Assembly: GCF_963082655.1 (NCBI RefSeq)
Contig: NC_081553.1
Location: 156,217,441 to 156,281,440, forward strand
Direction: 5' to 3'
Source of the DNA: Stomoxys calcitrans
Taxonomy: Eukaryota; Arthropoda; Insecta; Diptera; Muscidae
DNA length: 64,000 bases
A model generated the notes under the pieces. It was given only the letters and a program-made list of their open reading frames with translations. It had not been told where the DNA came from and made no database searches. Every line of letters starts with the position of its first letter. Position 1 is the stretch's first letter. This document shows, piece after piece, positions 22,601 to 34,060 of this stretch. Position numbers and translations under genes: made by a program.

Positions 22601-23615
22601 GACTCAACCTTGTTATTGGACTGCATTGGCTAGACTAATTGAAGTTATGAGACGTTCAGGAACTCTAGCGGATGCAACATTGTTTTTGCAAAAGGCTGAG
22701 CAAAGTTTGACAAATTCAGACCTTTCTCCTGGATTAAATTACTGTCGAGCTCTTTACGATTGGTACAATGGTAACCCCAATGGCGCTCTTCGTAGTTTTA
22801 ATGCCGCACGAAGAGACAGCGAATGGGGACCACAAGCAATATTCAACATGATTGAAATATGTATAAACCCAGACGGAGACATTCCCAACGGCAACGAGTT
22901 GTTGGAACCAGATGATAATGGGGAATTAAGTGATGCACGCGTGATTGCATTAAAAACAGCAGATCGATTACTGAAAGAATTACGCCCTCGCCCGACTGTT
23001 ATGAGTAACGAAGCCATAAATCATAGACTTTTAAAAAACTTTCTAAAGTTGGCATCTAAACAAAAGTTCCAGATTGATTCTGCATTGCAAGATTTTATTG
23101 AGTTAGCTAATCGAGAAGATTTGCAGGGCAGTGTTGGACCGGTCCTCGGGATGGCTACCGCTTTCGTTCTTACAAAACAAACTCAGCGAGCAAAAAACTG
23201 TTTAAAGCGGTTAGCACGAACAACATGGAGTTTTGAAGAAGCTGAATATTTAGAACGTAGTTGGTTGTTGCTTGCCGATATATACATCAGCTCAAACAAG
23301 TGGGATGTCGCGGATTCTTTAGTCGGAAAAGTGCTAGAACATAACAAATCTTGTGCGAAAGCTCATGAATTGGCTGGATATATAGCAGAGAAGTCCCAAC
23401 TTTACCGTGATGCTTCTAAGCATTATCGTAATGCATGGAATTGTTATGGAAAGTCTAAACCCCATATTGGATATAAGTTGGCGTACAATTTCATGAAAAC
23501 AAAACAATACGCTGAGGCAATTGAGATATGCCAACAAGTTTTGAAATTGCACTCTGACTATGGAATAATACGCAAAGATATTCTTGATAAATGCCGCAAT
23601 CATTTAAGAACATAA
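13662..23615 (+). CDS. TTC21B: TTC21B / IFT139, C-terminal three exons (partial gene)
   Basis: This encodes the C-terminal ~498 residues of the tetratricopeptide protein IFT139 (TTC21B), a subunit of intraflagellar transport complex A, which acts in retrograde transport in cilia. Exons are 13662-13859, 22244-22484 and 22557-23615 (TAA). Acceptors are ttttcag, tttcctttcag and tttaatttag; donors are GTAAGT and GTGAGA. The reading phase is kept across both junctions: exon 1 ends with two bases of a Lys codon that the next exon completes. Recognisable IFT139 landmarks include [58 protein letters not shown] and [14 protein letters not shown] poly(A) signal AATAAA lies at 23627-23632, 12 bases past the stop. 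Human TTC21B has about 1,300 residues, so roughly 60% of the protein must lie upstream. I did not recognise those exons between 1 and 13600, so they may be outside the window. The 8.4 kb intron contains SMNDC1 and many transposons. In flies this gene should be expressed mainly in ciliated sensory neurons (family knowledge). Confidence 0.93.
13941..14720 (-). CDS. SMNDC1: SMNDC1 / SPF30, Tudor-domain splicing factor (nested gene)
   Basis: This is survival-motor-neuron-domain-containing protein 1 (SPF30), a nuclear spliceosome factor whose Tudor domain binds symmetrically dimethylated arginines on Sm proteins. Exon 1 is 14720-14679 (14 codons starting [14 protein letters not shown]) and exon 2 is 14624-13941; together they give 241 residues, close to the human 238. 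The N-terminal coiled-coil-like part ([20 protein letters not shown]) matches the family. The Tudor domain occupies about residues 88-145 and includes [20 protein letters not shown] and VIFEAYQN. A Lys/Arg/Glu-rich helix follows ([18 protein letters not shown]), then the family tail with [20 protein letters not shown] and [11 protein letters not shown]. The 54 bp intron starts GC (CAG|GCAAAA) and ends TAG. The first codon of exon 2 is GTG and codes Val; it is not a start. The whole gene lies antisense inside an IFT139 intron, so expression is presumably from its own promoter. Confidence 0.93.
14946..15152. mobile_element. MITE family 'ggctggtatta', copy 1
   Basis: The ends (atggctagtactatgctcgt and acgtagtaccagccttaat) are inverted repeats. 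The interior contains ggaacgtcctacttaatgaa. Other copies are at about 36434-36670 and 51957-52195, where the block reads aatgtcctactgaataaaat. Confidence 0.65.
15140..16020. repeat. Array of diverged repeats (aagcctagtactgacttc)
   Basis: At least three diverged copies of a unit of about 170-250 bp begin near 15150, 15410 and 15866 with cctagttctgacttcattc or its variants. They share aatgcctatt, gaaatccgacggactct, gttgattggtgcccatttc and ggcgcagcgacaggtcgct. The unit class is unknown; a burst of related MITEs or a local duplication are both possible. Confidence 0.6.
16013..16492. mobile_element. 480 bp segment with 24 bp perfect inverted ends
   Basis: 16013-16036 and 16469-16492 are perfect inverted copies, starting GAGCTACTTAACTATTCAAA. 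The interior includes a partial copy (to 16254) of the 'ggtggtctca' MITE, whose other copies are at 34651 and 42161. No target duplication was recognised. Confidence 0.6.
16493..17800 (-). mobile_element. LOA/I-like LINE, internal fragment
   Basis: Minus-strand frames encode endonuclease ([40 protein letters not shown]) at 17108-17443, and the RT palm lead-in ([37 protein letters not shown]) at 16465-16767. Stops and deletions separate them. It is the same family as 1330 and 53470. Confidence 0.75.
17890..20350 (-). mobile_element. RTE-like LINE, nearly full length but broken
   Basis: Reading on minus, the 5' leader (about 20350-20100) is followed by a start ([12 protein letters not shown], then RMGRWASN-like). 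Endonuclease comes next ([32 protein letters not shown]) at 19800-20096, then RT remnants ([19 protein letters not shown]) near 18946-19137. The C-terminus ([34 protein letters not shown]) is at 17902-18219. Most frames are shifted or deleted. A mariner MITE interrupts it at 18233-18466. The stretch near 20046-20066 is the empty counterpart of the MITE insertion site at 56912. Confidence 0.8.
18233..18466. mobile_element. Mariner-derived MITE, copy 2
   Basis: A 234 bp element with ends TTGGGTTGCCCAAGAAGTAA and TTACTTTTGGGCAACCCAA, flanked by TA. The RTE copy at about 27265-27290 reads through the same site without it (gtccatacattttaggaag), so the insertion is visible directly. Confidence 0.9.
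20355..22155 (+). mobile_element. LOA/I-like LINE fragment with an inserted repeat
   Basis: RT entry ([20 protein letters not shown]) at 20826-21110 is followed, after a deletion, by RNase H ([14 protein letters not shown]) to 21437. Then comes a 250 bp insertion at about 21475-21730, the C-terminal segment and the 3' UTR ending in CTAACCTAACCTAAG at 22141-22155. Numerous frameshifts are present. It lies just upstream of the IFT139 exon at 22244. Confidence 0.75.
21475..21730. mobile_element. MITE-like repeat family 'cagctgagtacaatt', copy 1
   Basis: It interrupts the LINE between gtggaac and a near-repeat tgtgaaacacc, suggesting a target duplication of about 8-9 bp. Shared blocks are gagtacaattttttctcgcg, tcactgattttgacagatag and ctgtaaatgaatatatctt. 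Other copies are at about 25948-26158, 37045-37150 (partial) and 43267-43530. It is non-coding. Confidence 0.6.
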
Positions 23616-23639
23616 GTAAAATTATTAATAAATACACTA

Positions 23640-24134
23640 GTATCTAGGTTGGCGGAGTCGGCCGACTCTCATACTGTCATCTGTCATTGTTTATTTTATT
23701 TACCCTTCAAGCCGATTTTCTCGCTTATGCTTACTAAGCGGCTTGCCTTATCCCTGTTGATTTTGGTCGAATGTAAAACGATTTCAGTTTTGTGTTCTTC
23801 TGCAAAAGGATTCCGCAATAAAAATGTCGGATTGATTTCTATTTCGCTTTTCTTTCCATTCAAAAGAACTTTTTTTCTCAGGAAAGCTTTAAAAAATAAA
23901 AAAATTATGTTTTTTTTAATCTTTGTTGTTTTTTTGGCATTGGTATGTTTGAATGCGTGAACGCACATGTTTAGCTTTGTAACCAGCTGTGCGAAATGAT
24001 AAAACAAAGCAAAAATCATTACATTGCCGCCAAGAAACTTGTAAGTATTAAATTTATACATTTTAACCCAAAAAAGAAGCAAATTTCTTTATAGTTTTTG
24101 CAAGGGAAAGCACAAAAATAACAACCAAAACAAC
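23640..24134. other. Region downstream of IFT139, nothing supported
   Basis: Beyond the IFT139 poly(A) signal I see no convincing gene. Frames of about 100-130 codons exist on both strands at 23649-24082, but they are low-complexity (Phe/Lys/Leu-rich) and overlap each other. Confidence 0.3.
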
Positions 24135-24290
24135 ATGTTGCTTGATTTTATGCGAAATCATCAATATATTGCAAAAGGGTTTGTTAAAAGGGAGGGGTGG
24201 AAGAGCTGTGTGTATAAGGACTTAAGTAAACAACTAAATGCGACAGGATTTCCAAATAAAGATGTATCTAATTGGAAAGAGATTTCTTAA
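24135..24290 (+). pseudogene. Myb/SANT-like DNA-binding domain fragment
   Basis: This 51-codon open stretch reads MLLDFMRNHQYIAKGF, KREGWKSCVYKDLSKQLNA and FPNKDVSNWKEI before a stop. The Trp spacing and the W..L...LN..G.P.K....W pattern fit the Myb/SANT-like (zeste/MADF-type) domain, which is found both in fly transcription factors and as an accessory protein of Harbinger transposons. It stops early in the third helix and has no visible downstream continuation, so I treat it as a fragment. TAA-flanked MITEs in the window make a Harbinger origin plausible. Confidence 0.5.
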
Positions 24291-24679
24291 TGAAATTTTA
24301 GTGTAGCATATATTTTATTTATTCTTTCATTTCACAGACGTGTAATGACAGCGCGTACTACTGTAGTGTTTTTTATTATTTATTTGTTAAGTCTATAGAT
24401 TACAAATTCCTAACAGACTAAATTAACTGCTAAATATATATGTACAAACAAAAATATATGTATATATATTTTTTTGAGCTTTTAAGAATATAGAGGTTTA
24501 AATACCATATATGATCCAAGTATAAAACTAACTTCCTTTTTATCGACTCGCGACTTTCCGATAGATCAATTAGATTATAAAATTTGTTGAGTTCAAGGAA
24601 AAGGCGGCGCAAGGGGTCATTATTTGCATAATTGGTGGTATAATAATATATTTGAAGTAGTTGATAATGACGAGTTTGT

Positions 24680-25745
24680 CTGATTAGAAAATCAGGATAT
24701 AAAGTCTGTCTAAAATAAAATCTGATAATATTTTATAATGAATAATGTTCATTAGAAAAGTTACATTCAGCATAACGCGACGACTTTTCAGAGTTGGTAA
24801 TTTAATTAGATTCAATATGTAATTATAGCTAGACAAATCTTGCTGGATCCAGCCATGATTCTTGAGGCAAAATAATAAAAATTGTTTCTGAACCCATTCA
24901 ATTGTATTAGAATGAATTAGGTAAACTGGGTCCCATACTACAGAACCGTACTTTAAGATACAACGCACAAAATAAATATACAACTGCTTAGTAACTATTG
25001 AATCTGAGAATTCTTTACTCCAGCGTTTTATAAAGCCTATGTTTTTATATGCCTTGTTAGTAATTGCAGAAATATGCTCGCGGAAGTCTAGTCGGTAATC
25101 CAAAAGGATCTCAAGATCGTTCATAGATGAGACAGATTCATTTAAACCTAATTAAGTCTAAAAAAGGCCATATGCATAAATTTAGAGTAGTAGAGTAGAC
25201 AAAAAAAAACTGTTAAGATCAGATTGCAATAAACTTTGATACATCTCGAGATTATACGACAGATATATTTTGACATCGTCCGCATACATAAGTACTTTAG
25301 AATGGCGTACCTCATTCGGCAAGTAATGATCAAAGTAAAAAGTACAGGACCAAGTTGGATCCCTCGTGAAACCCCAGAACTCGTATTAATTTTATTAGAC
25401 ACTGCATTACCAAATTTCACCACTTGTGATCTGCCAACAAGGTACGACTATATCCAATCTATTAACGAAAGACCGAATCCCATGTCATGCAACTTGGTTA
25501 ATAACAATCTATGATTTATCTTATCGAATGCCTTACTGAAATCAGTATAAATACCGTTTGTCTGGTATTTCTTTGTAAATCCATCGCTCACACCCGTAGT
25601 GAGCTTTATAATATTCGTTAATGTCGAACGATGTTTTCGAAATTCGTGCTGATATTTTGATAAAATGTGGTACCACAATATTATGTCGCTATGCACTTCG
25701 TTCAATATTTGATGTTTTGTTTTGTTACCGCTGGTCAGTTCCACA
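24680..25745 (-). mobile_element. CR1/Jockey-like LINE RT fragment
   Basis: Minus-strand pieces of a non-LTR reverse transcriptase appear in order: QHEFRKHRSTLTNI and GIYTDFSKAFDKINHRLL (the first catalytic Asp motif) at 25448-25744; SGVSRGIQLGPVLFTLI at 25148-25423; then the thumb/connection (YIYFVRCILKYGSVVWDPVY) at 24684-25124. The YADD catalytic block is degraded. Several frameshifts are present. It is related to 39500-40760 and 44185-44420. Confidence 0.75.
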
Positions 25746-25947
25746 GCGAGATCAATGCATTCTTTCTTTGTTTTTTTTCTTTTTTTAATTCATATATAGG
25801 GCAATGGTTTAGAGTTCCAATTAAAATGTACATGCATTGTAATGAGTTTTGGCCAATGGGAATGAAGAATATTCCAATAGGAAATGCATGGAGTAAAATC
25901 TTTCAATAGAAACTATGAGTGACGAAACTTTACAACATCAAAATATT

Positions 25948-26158
25948 AAGTGCACTATCTGTCAAAATCAGTGATTGTTGCAACTCGGATTTTTTGTATG
26001 TTACATGTTCCATTACTGCGCCATTTTTGTTGTTTGTGGGGGGTATGGTTCTTAACTATAATACACACACACGACCAAAACTCGTTGACAGATAGTGCAC
26101 TTCGCGAGAAAAAATTGTACTCAGCTGTTTATGGTACAATACCTGGTTATTATGTCAT
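25948..26158. mobile_element. Repeat family 'cagctgagtacaatt', copy 2
   Basis: Matches 21475-21730 in reverse orientation (agtgcactatctgtcaaaat ... gtactcagctgtttatggta). Confidence 0.55.
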
Positions 26159-26194
26159 GGTGTATTTGTATGTATATGTAATTGTTATCTCAAC

Positions 26195-26658
26195 TAGAGA
26201 TATGCGCGTGAGTTGAGTGGTCAACGCTTACGAGAAAAAATTTTACTCACGCAACACTCAAGGTTAAACAAATATTTTTCCATGAAGCGAATAATATTTT
26301 TTTTATGCGTCTCAAATCCTATAATATTACAACGTACAAAAATTTATGTAGGTGTATCAGCCCTGCATAACCAGTTATTTGATATTTTCATTTTTTGATC
26401 TGAAAATAGATTTGTACGTTAAAATGCCGTACGAGTTGAGAGCATGCAAACATTTTCGTTATTTTTTTAAACCTCAGTCGTGTTTTTTTTAATGAGCCTT
26501 GAGCGTCTCGTGAGTCGTGAGCATAATTTCTCTCACTCACGCTCACGCACGTAGAATTTTAATTCAATCACGGTCACGCTCGTTAACGTAATTGGATTTG
26601 GATTCCACTCACGAATCACGAGTGTCACGACAACTCACGACTCACATGTACACCTCTA
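26195..26658. mobile_element. hAT-type MITE with 8 bp target duplication
   Basis: 464 bp with ends TAGAGATATGCGCGTGAGTT and GACTCACATGTACACCTCTA, an imperfect inverted repeat of the hAT TAGRG type. The flanks ATCTCAAC (26187-26194) and ATATCAAC (26659-26666) match at 7 of 8 positions. The subterminal regions are packed with actcacg/cgtgagt motifs in both orientations. No coding capacity. Confidence 0.75.
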
Positions 26659-26766
26659 ATATCAACTCTTTTCCTATTGGCTAAGAGTTGATCGATATTG
26701 ACTATTTTTGTAAATATAGAATCATAGAACGTACTCAATTCTCGATTTAATAGCTCAATGTTATTA

Positions 26767-26957
26767 AAGTACGTTTACATTGACCATTAAATCCGGATTT
26801 ATAGCCTTTTCGAGGTTTAAGTGCTAAATCCTTTGTTTTTTGCAGGTTTTGCCATACAGGATTTTTGCAGGATTTATTTTTTAATCCCAAATAAACCCGA
26901 TTTCATGGCTGAATAATCGATAAAAGTACCAAAATATGCAACAGTTTTCAAGAATTG
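26767..26957. mobile_element. Harbinger-type MITE, truncated copy
   Basis: Left half of the element at 12498-12841, ending abruptly at 26957 where the RTE-like LINE 3' end begins. Confidence 0.6.
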
Positions 26958-27750
26958 CCGAAAGCCGAACATAGAATAGCGTTCCAAGCGCCTCGATCTT
27001 CTGCTATTCTTTCATAATCTCTGACATCAAGTTTCGAGATGTCTCTCAATACTTATTCTTTCCATGGGGCTCTTGGACGTCCCAGCTTGCGTGTACCACC
27101 ATGTTTGCCTTCAAAAGACTTCTTTGCTAGACCTTCTTCATACATTCTGACAACATGACCTAGCCAACGCAATTGTTGTATTATGATACGTTTAACTATG
27201 CTAACGTCGTCATTTATCTTATACAAATCGTGGTTCATACGACGCCGATACTCTTCATCAATTCAAACTGGTCCATACATTTTAGGAAGAATGTTTCTCT
27301 TAAACACTCCAAGCAGTGCCTCGTCTGCTTTCACAAGTACCCATGTCTCGGAACCATACAAGGACACGGGAAGTATCAGTGTATTGTATAGTGTGATCTT
27401 CGTCTGTCGAGAGTTGGCCTTGTATCTAAACCACTTACTCAATCCAAAGAAGCATCTGCTTGCCGCTATTATTCTTCGCTTTATTTCAAAATTGGTGTCA
27501 TTATTTCGGTTACGGCGGTACCCAGGTAGATAAAGTTGCCAAATATTTCAAAGTTGTGGTTTCCAACTTTCTCAATTTTCTTTATCTGATCGGTTGCACA
27601 AGGCGTTTCGGGAGTTGATGCCATCCATTTCGTTTGATCTCCATTTACTGTCAGGCCTATTTTCACTGAGTTCCTTCCAATTCTTTCAAAGGCCGGCACC
27701 CAGAGCAGTTGAATTTTGAACGGTTCAACCATCTCGTTGACATTTGCTAA
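26958..27750 (-). mobile_element. RTE-like LINE 3' fragment
   Basis: The C-terminus reads [19 protein letters not shown] and GGTRKLGRPRAPWKE on minus, then more RT-connection sequence to about 27732. It is collinear with 17925-18800 of the other minus copy but lacks the mariner MITE. 5'-truncated, as is usual for LINE insertions. Confidence 0.75.
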
Positions 27751-28236
27751 TTGTCGTTATGACATTATATCTTAGCCATTCCACCACTTACTTAATTGCA
27801 AGGATCTTCACTTGATACACACTGCAGTGGTCAGGTAACCGTTTCGATATGACCAGTTCTAGATCTTTAGAGTACATCCCAAAGCCCACCTGTACCGTAA
27901 TTCTGTAATTTATAAAGAATATCGTTTAGTTATATTTGTCGGCAAAAATATCATTTGCACTAACGATTATTTTATTCTTATTTCATGTAAGTTTTTTTGG
28001 CAACTCTACCTAAAAACCCGAAAAACACAGAAGAATCAACAAAATTATAAAAAATTCTTCTCATAGCCTGAAATAGTTCTTTTATTAATTTAGAAACATC
28101 ACAAATATAAATAAAATGTACACATTTATTTAGGAAGTGCTATCGATACCAATTTATTCGTATAAATCTTTTGCAGATATGCTAACACGTTTTTTAATTG
28201 ATTGTACCACACATATCCGAACTGTTTTAAGAAAAA

Positions 28237-28925
28237 ACAAGTAAAAGCGTGCTAAATTCGGTCGTGCCGAATCTTATATACCCTCTACCATGGATCGCAT
28301 TTGTCGAGTTCTTTTCTTCTTAGGCAAAAGAGGATATAAGAAAAGATTTGCTCTGCTATTAGAGCGATATCAAGATATGGTCCGGTTTGGACCACAATTA
28401 AATTATATGTTGGAGACCTGTGTAAAATGTCAGCCAATTCGAATAAGAATTGCGCCCTTTGGGGGCTCAAGAAGTAAAATAGAGAGATCGATTTATATGG
28501 GAGCTGTATCGGGCTATCAACCGATTCAGACCATAATAAACACGTATGTTGATGGTCATGAGAGAATCCGTCGTACAAAATTTCAGGCAAATCGGATAAT
28601 AATTGCGCACTCTAGAGGCTCTAGAAGTCAAGATCCAAGACAGGTTTATATGGCAGCTATATCAGGTTATGGACCGATATGGCCCATTTACAATACCAAC
28701 CGACCTACACTAATAAGAAGTATTTGTGCAAAATTTCAAGCGGCTAGCTTTACTCCTTCGGAAGTTAGACGGACGGACAGATGGACGGACATGGCTAGAT
28801 CGACATAAAATGTCACGACGATCAAGAATATATATACTTTATGGGGTCTCAGACGAATATTTCGAGTAGTTACAAACAGAATGACGAAATTAGTATACCC
28901 CCCATCTTATGGTGGAGGATATAAC
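28237..28925 (+). repeat. Dispersed fly repeat, copy 2 (no mariner)
   Basis: Same repeat as 4284-6335, with fewer internal units. It runs from caagtaaaagcgtgctaaat to a right end atggtggaggatata. It reads through the site where copy 1 carries a mariner. Confidence 0.8.
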
Positions 28926-29316
28926 AAAACAAGAGAAAACTAGTCTAAAGCCACTGTAAATAATTATCTTATTATCTCTATTTATTTCGTTAAAAACACC
29001 AAATCCGCCGTTTAGTTAACAAATTTATATTCTTTATCGAAAACAGCTGATTTTAACGATGTAGATTATCGTTAAAGGCCTGGTTATGCTCTCGTAAACA
29101 TACCGTAAATGTAGGAAAACGCGCCAGCTGTTTTGTTATGCTTTATGAAAACACATGCAAACGATTACCGAATGTCTGTCGACCGTAATCGGAAACTAGA
29201 ATTCAGTAAAAACAAAATTTTACATTCCGTTTTCGTGTCAGCGGACAAAATTCAAAACCAAAAATATATGTTTAGAAAACTGTCATCTCCTATACTATTC
29301 TCTGTGGAATTTATTA

Positions 29317-29553
29317 TTGGGTTACCCAAAAAGTAATTGCGGATTTTTCATATAGTCGGCGTTGACAAATTTTTTTACAGCTTGTGACTCTGTCATTGCA
29401 TTCTTTCTTCTGCCAGTTATCAGCTTTTACTTTTAGCTTGCTTTAGAAAAAAAGTGTAAAAAAAGTATATTTGATTAAATTTCATTCTATGTTTTATTAA
29501 AAATGCATTTACTTACTTTTAAAAAATCCGCAATTACTTTTTGGGCAACCCAA
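29317..29553. mobile_element. Mariner-derived MITE, copy 3
   Basis: 237 bp with ends TTGGGTTACCCAAAAAGTAA and TTACTTTTTGGGCAACCCAA, flanked by TA on both sides. Confidence 0.88.
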
Positions 29554-29589
29554 TACAATTTATTTATTTATTGCGAAAGTGCAGGTTGC

Positions 29590-31190
29590 TAAAAGGGATA
29601 GAATTGGCATTTTAGGCACATCAATGGGAGCTGGAAAGAGAATCAGATCTCCCGAAGAGCATAACACTGGCAGAATTCTTGAATACTAACGACCTAATGA
29701 CACTTAATATTGGTAACACCACTACCTTTGTTTATAGGATTAGGGAGGAGGTTTTAGATGTAACAATAATTTCGGTAAATCTAATCGATGAGGTTCAGGA
29801 GTGCATGTTTAGAATAGTGCGACCAACGCCGAATCCGATAAGATTCCGTAATAAGTTGAAAACCAACTGGCCACAATTCGGAAGACTACTCAGAAGAAGT
29901 CTTGGGCAAAATAATTTAGATTGTCCAAGCATAAAAGACATTGACGACAATGTCAACAGAAATACGACTGCACTAGTGGAGTCTTTCGAAGATAGTTATC
30001 CTCTTCGAGAAAGGAAAAGGGAAAGGGGATGTGTATTACACACGGCTCAAGAAATACAATAAGACTACCAGAGCGGCGAAACGTGCCTCCTGGAAGCTTT
30101 TCTATGACCAGGTCGATAGCGTTAATGACGCCACCAAGATGAAAATGTTTTTCATAAAAACCAATATCCAAACTGAAACTTTAGTAGACGACATGGGAGT
30201 GAGAGCAGAGACAACGGAAGACATGTTGAGGCTTTTGATGAAAACTCATTCTCCACAGGATTTGACGGGACTGACGAAGACACTGGAATCTTGGAATAAT
30301 AATGTTGATCGAAGGCTTATCATACCGGAATTTATGGTCAAGGAGGTATTGCGCTTTAAACCATTTAAGTCACCCGGACCTGATGGAATATATCCGGCGT
30401 TACCGCAAAAGGAGGCCGGCTATCTGGCGCCCGATCTGACAATTATTTTACAGCGTGTCTAGGACTTGCATATACTACGAAAGCAAGCCTGGAGCCAAGG
30501 GTGGTATTTATACCCAAGCCCGGCAAGTTATGCAACACCAAAGACCTACAGGCCTATAAGCCTTACGTCCTTTCTACTTAAAATCATGCAACGTATTGTG
30601 GATATCATGATAAAAAGTAAGACATCGAGGAACCTGCTCAAATACAAACAGCATGCCTATGTCAAGAGAAGGCCGGTGGAGACTGCCCTGCACGAGGTTG
30701 TGCACAAAGTAGAAGAATCCATCGATGCCAAGCCGTACACATTGGTGGTTTGCATTGACATCGAGGGCATAGCTTGGTGGACTGCTTTTGAGAAAAAGTG
30801 AAACATTAGGACCACAAAACAAGTTCAGAAAACATATTGTCTTAGCATAGGCCAAGAGGATCACGCCCACTAGGGCACTGGAGACTATTCGAGATATCCG
30901 ACCTATTGACATACAGATTAAGTGTGAAGCAGCCACTGCGGCTATGAGACTTAAGGCGATGGGAAAATGGATTGAAAATGAGAGCAGCTCATACCATCGT
31001 GGTATAATCGAGACGACGATAGGAAATCTGGAAGGAATGAAAGAGGTTTCCGATCGGATACCTGAGACGACACTTGAGATTGACTGCAAGGCACTGCTAC
31101 CAGCGACTCAGCCTTTGACTGAAGGAACCCTAATATTGCCATCTGGAAATTCATGTTACACGGTTGGATCCGGTGAAGTATTGAGTAGTA
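29590..31190 (+). mobile_element. LOA/I-like LINE fragment
   Basis: Endonuclease end (MTLNIGNTTTFVYRIREEVL; RIVRPTPNPIRFRNKLK) at 29679-30062, RT entry (FKPFKSPGPDGIYPALP) at 30031-30462, and RT ([35 protein letters not shown]) at 30466-30801. After a deletion, the linker before RNase H runs to about 31190. Frameshifts and deletions are present; the catalytic YADD region is missing. Confidence 0.75.
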
Positions 31191-33622
31191 GGAGGATTTT
31201 TGAAGCGCCGTCCACCAGACCACAACACCATATATGATAATAGGTTTGACAACTGCAGTATATACCCAATGCATGACACGCGGTCTAAATCCCCAACTTT
31301 TGTCAATGGCTCTCTTGCAGGTGTATAGGGCAAGAGTGGCCTTTCTTGCCCTTTCCAAAACGTTGGATTTGAAGTTCAATTTCCTGTCCAGCAAAACACC
31401 CAGGTATTTTGCGCTTTCTGTAAATGGAACATTCTCTCCACCCAAGAAGACAGGATTTATACCCAGATCACTTTCGGTAGCCCACTTTGCACGTAGAGCT
31501 TCTTGAAGTATATCTCTTAGAGTGCTGGGAAACTTTCCCCTAACCGCAATTGCCACGTCCTTTTTCTTCCAGAGACAATAATATATTGTTAATGGCTAAA
31601 TTCCAAAGTAGAGGAGACAATACACCTCCTTGGGGAGTTCCTCTGCTGACCCATCTTTTTACATCCACATATCCCAAGCCTACAATAAGAAATTCCAACT
31701 CCTTCATGATTGACGTCGGTTTTACTTATTGAAAGTGCCTTCAATGTCAAGAAATGCTATCATTGTATATTCCTTGATAGCGAGAGAACCCTATATGTAG
31801 CCGACTAGACCGTGAAGGGCTGTTTCAGTGGGCTTGCCGTTACTATATGCATATGCCCTAAGCTATGCTATATGCCCCAAGATATGTTTCTATCAACCTC
31901 TCAGGAGTCTTCAGGATTAATGATGACGGACTAATAGGTTGAAAATCTTTCACCTTCGTGTGGTAGGGTTTTCCTGCTTTCGGAATGAAAATGACCTTCG
32001 TGTCCCTCCATCCCATAGGTATGTATGACATTCTGATTTAAGCAGAGTATATCTCCCTAAGCCAGGGAACCAGTCTATTAGACACAGCTTGTAATTCAAC
32101 CGGTGATACATCATCAAGGTCTGGCGATTAAAAGAAGTCGAAACTTCTTATCTACCAAAGGATTTTCGGCTCAGACACAATTTCCCTAATAACCTCCGAG
32201 GAATGCATATCAGTGACAACCTTTTCACAAGCGAGTCATTCAAGGCCTTCGTGATCCGCTTGACCATTATGTCTATATACTGTAGTTTCCACCTTTTCTA
32301 GTCTAGAAGGGATAGTGGTGCAGAATTTGTGCCGAAATTTATCCCAATCCGTCTTTCTTCTGTTTGGCCGAGGGATTACTTCTTCAGTATTTCCCAGTCG
32401 CATATTCTTCCACTTATATCTTCCGATACAAAGGTAATATATAGTACCTACTGGCTGTTCCTGGTAATAAATGTCGGTTTACCCCTTTATTACAAATCGC
32501 CAGTTTGCAACTTATAGTATATTCAATAAGCCGCTCACCACTTTCGTTGACATCCGAACTTCCCCATATCTGGCGATGTGCATAAGCATCACTTCCTATA
32601 ATGAGGCTTTTCTTCCCCACAAAAGCAGCGTCAACCAGCGACCTAAGATTTGAAGCGGCATCTATGAATCGTGTGCCATATATAGGGAAACCAGTCAGTA
32701 ATGAGACTTGTTTATTTCAAGGCTGCCTACTACTAAATCTTCAGTGCTTAGCGACGGAAGAAGAAAAACATTTAGACAACCCTTTGCAAGAATACAGGCT
32801 CCATGTCTCCCATTCCCCGTACCCTTGAGAAATTTAAATCCCGGAATTCTTAGTCCACGTACTATTTCTCCACAAACTCATGGTTCCAGGATAAGAACCA
32901 CGTCAAATCCCCCAGCCATCAGGAGGACCTAGAGTGCCGACGAAGCGGCCTTACAGTGATGGAGATTTACCTGTAGAAACCGGACCATAGTCAGGATTCA
33001 GAACTTCCACCACTGTTGTGTTAGCCTCGTTTTCTGACTCCACCAGGAGTTCATGCTCACAAGATTCATTAGAACTTGTCATGATGAGCTTCCGTACGCA
33101 TCAGTCTCCTGCAATCCGCCAGAGTTTAGCGATGTGGTCGATAGTTCCTCAGGCAAGTGTTAAGCAACAACTGCTGATTCCCCAATCCCACCGCTTCTAT
33201 AGACCTTTAGTTTCAACTTGTTGAATTCGTAGGATACAACCCCTTAAGACTTGTTGAGGTCTGCGAGACAGCCGGAGTTTAGTACGAAAACTGCATGTCT
33301 CCGTCTCATCCAAACTTCCAGTCGGTCGTTGAAAGATTGGGATTACATTCCCTTAGTCTTCCAAGCATCGCTTTCTGGGAATCTTTGGTATCCAAGCATG
33401 CGCCATTGGTCGAGAAGGAATATCTTCGTTCTTGACTAAATCTAGTGCTGCACCAGGCCAGATCTCACCAATTGTTTTTAGCGCACAACGAAACATTTCA
33501 ATTGGGCGTTGATCCCCGAAGGTAATTAGTCTGTATCGGCCTCGATACCAGCCTACATCGTCACAAACTGGAGAAGATCCCGGAAATTCCGCAAAGACAT
33601 CGGAGTCTACTGACATCGACAT
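31190..33622 (-). mobile_element. Second I/LOA-type LINE family, minus strand
   Basis: Reading on minus from 33622: an ORF1 end (WYRGRYRLITFGDQRPIEMF; GAALDLVKNEDIPSRP), then an endonuclease fragment (SLIIGSDAYAHRQIWGSSD) at 32414-32620. A degraded RT follows (31730-32300, no long frame) and then a post-RT segment (ESAKYLGVLLDRKLNFKS; VKPIIIYGVVVWWTALQKS) at 30951-31556. It abuts a + strand LOA copy at about 31190. Many stops are present. Confidence 0.7.
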
Positions 33623-34060
33623 CTTTAAATTCAGCTGTTTTCGCTAACGAATAGAAATTCGTTAACTAAACGACGGTCAATTATTTGGTGTTTATTTTAA
33701 CGAAATTAATTAAGCCAAATATTTAAGATTATTTTTCTCTTGTTTTAAGATTATTTTTTTTGCATTTCCCGGATATGTGTGTGTCAGCACTAATAGAAGG
33801 TTAAATCACTTGCGAAAAAGTGGATAGGCCCCATGAACATCATTAAGGATGTCAAATCTGTCGATTGAAAATGTCATCATATAGGAGAAAACGTAAACAA
33901 AGAATTAATGTAAGAAGAGAACAAGTTGACATTCTCAAGGCCAAGTAATGCCAAAAACTAAAAAAAATTCATGTTGGCTGATCGCTTGCCTTAACCTTAT
34001 TAAGTGAATGCTGTTTGTTTGTACAATCAATTAATAAGCGTGGTAGAGTGTGTTTCTTAA

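Noticed and set aside
23649..24082. Overlapping frames of 103 and 128 codons as host genes
   Set aside because: Low-complexity Phe/Lys/Leu composition, overlap on opposite strands, and no recognisable domain or splice context.
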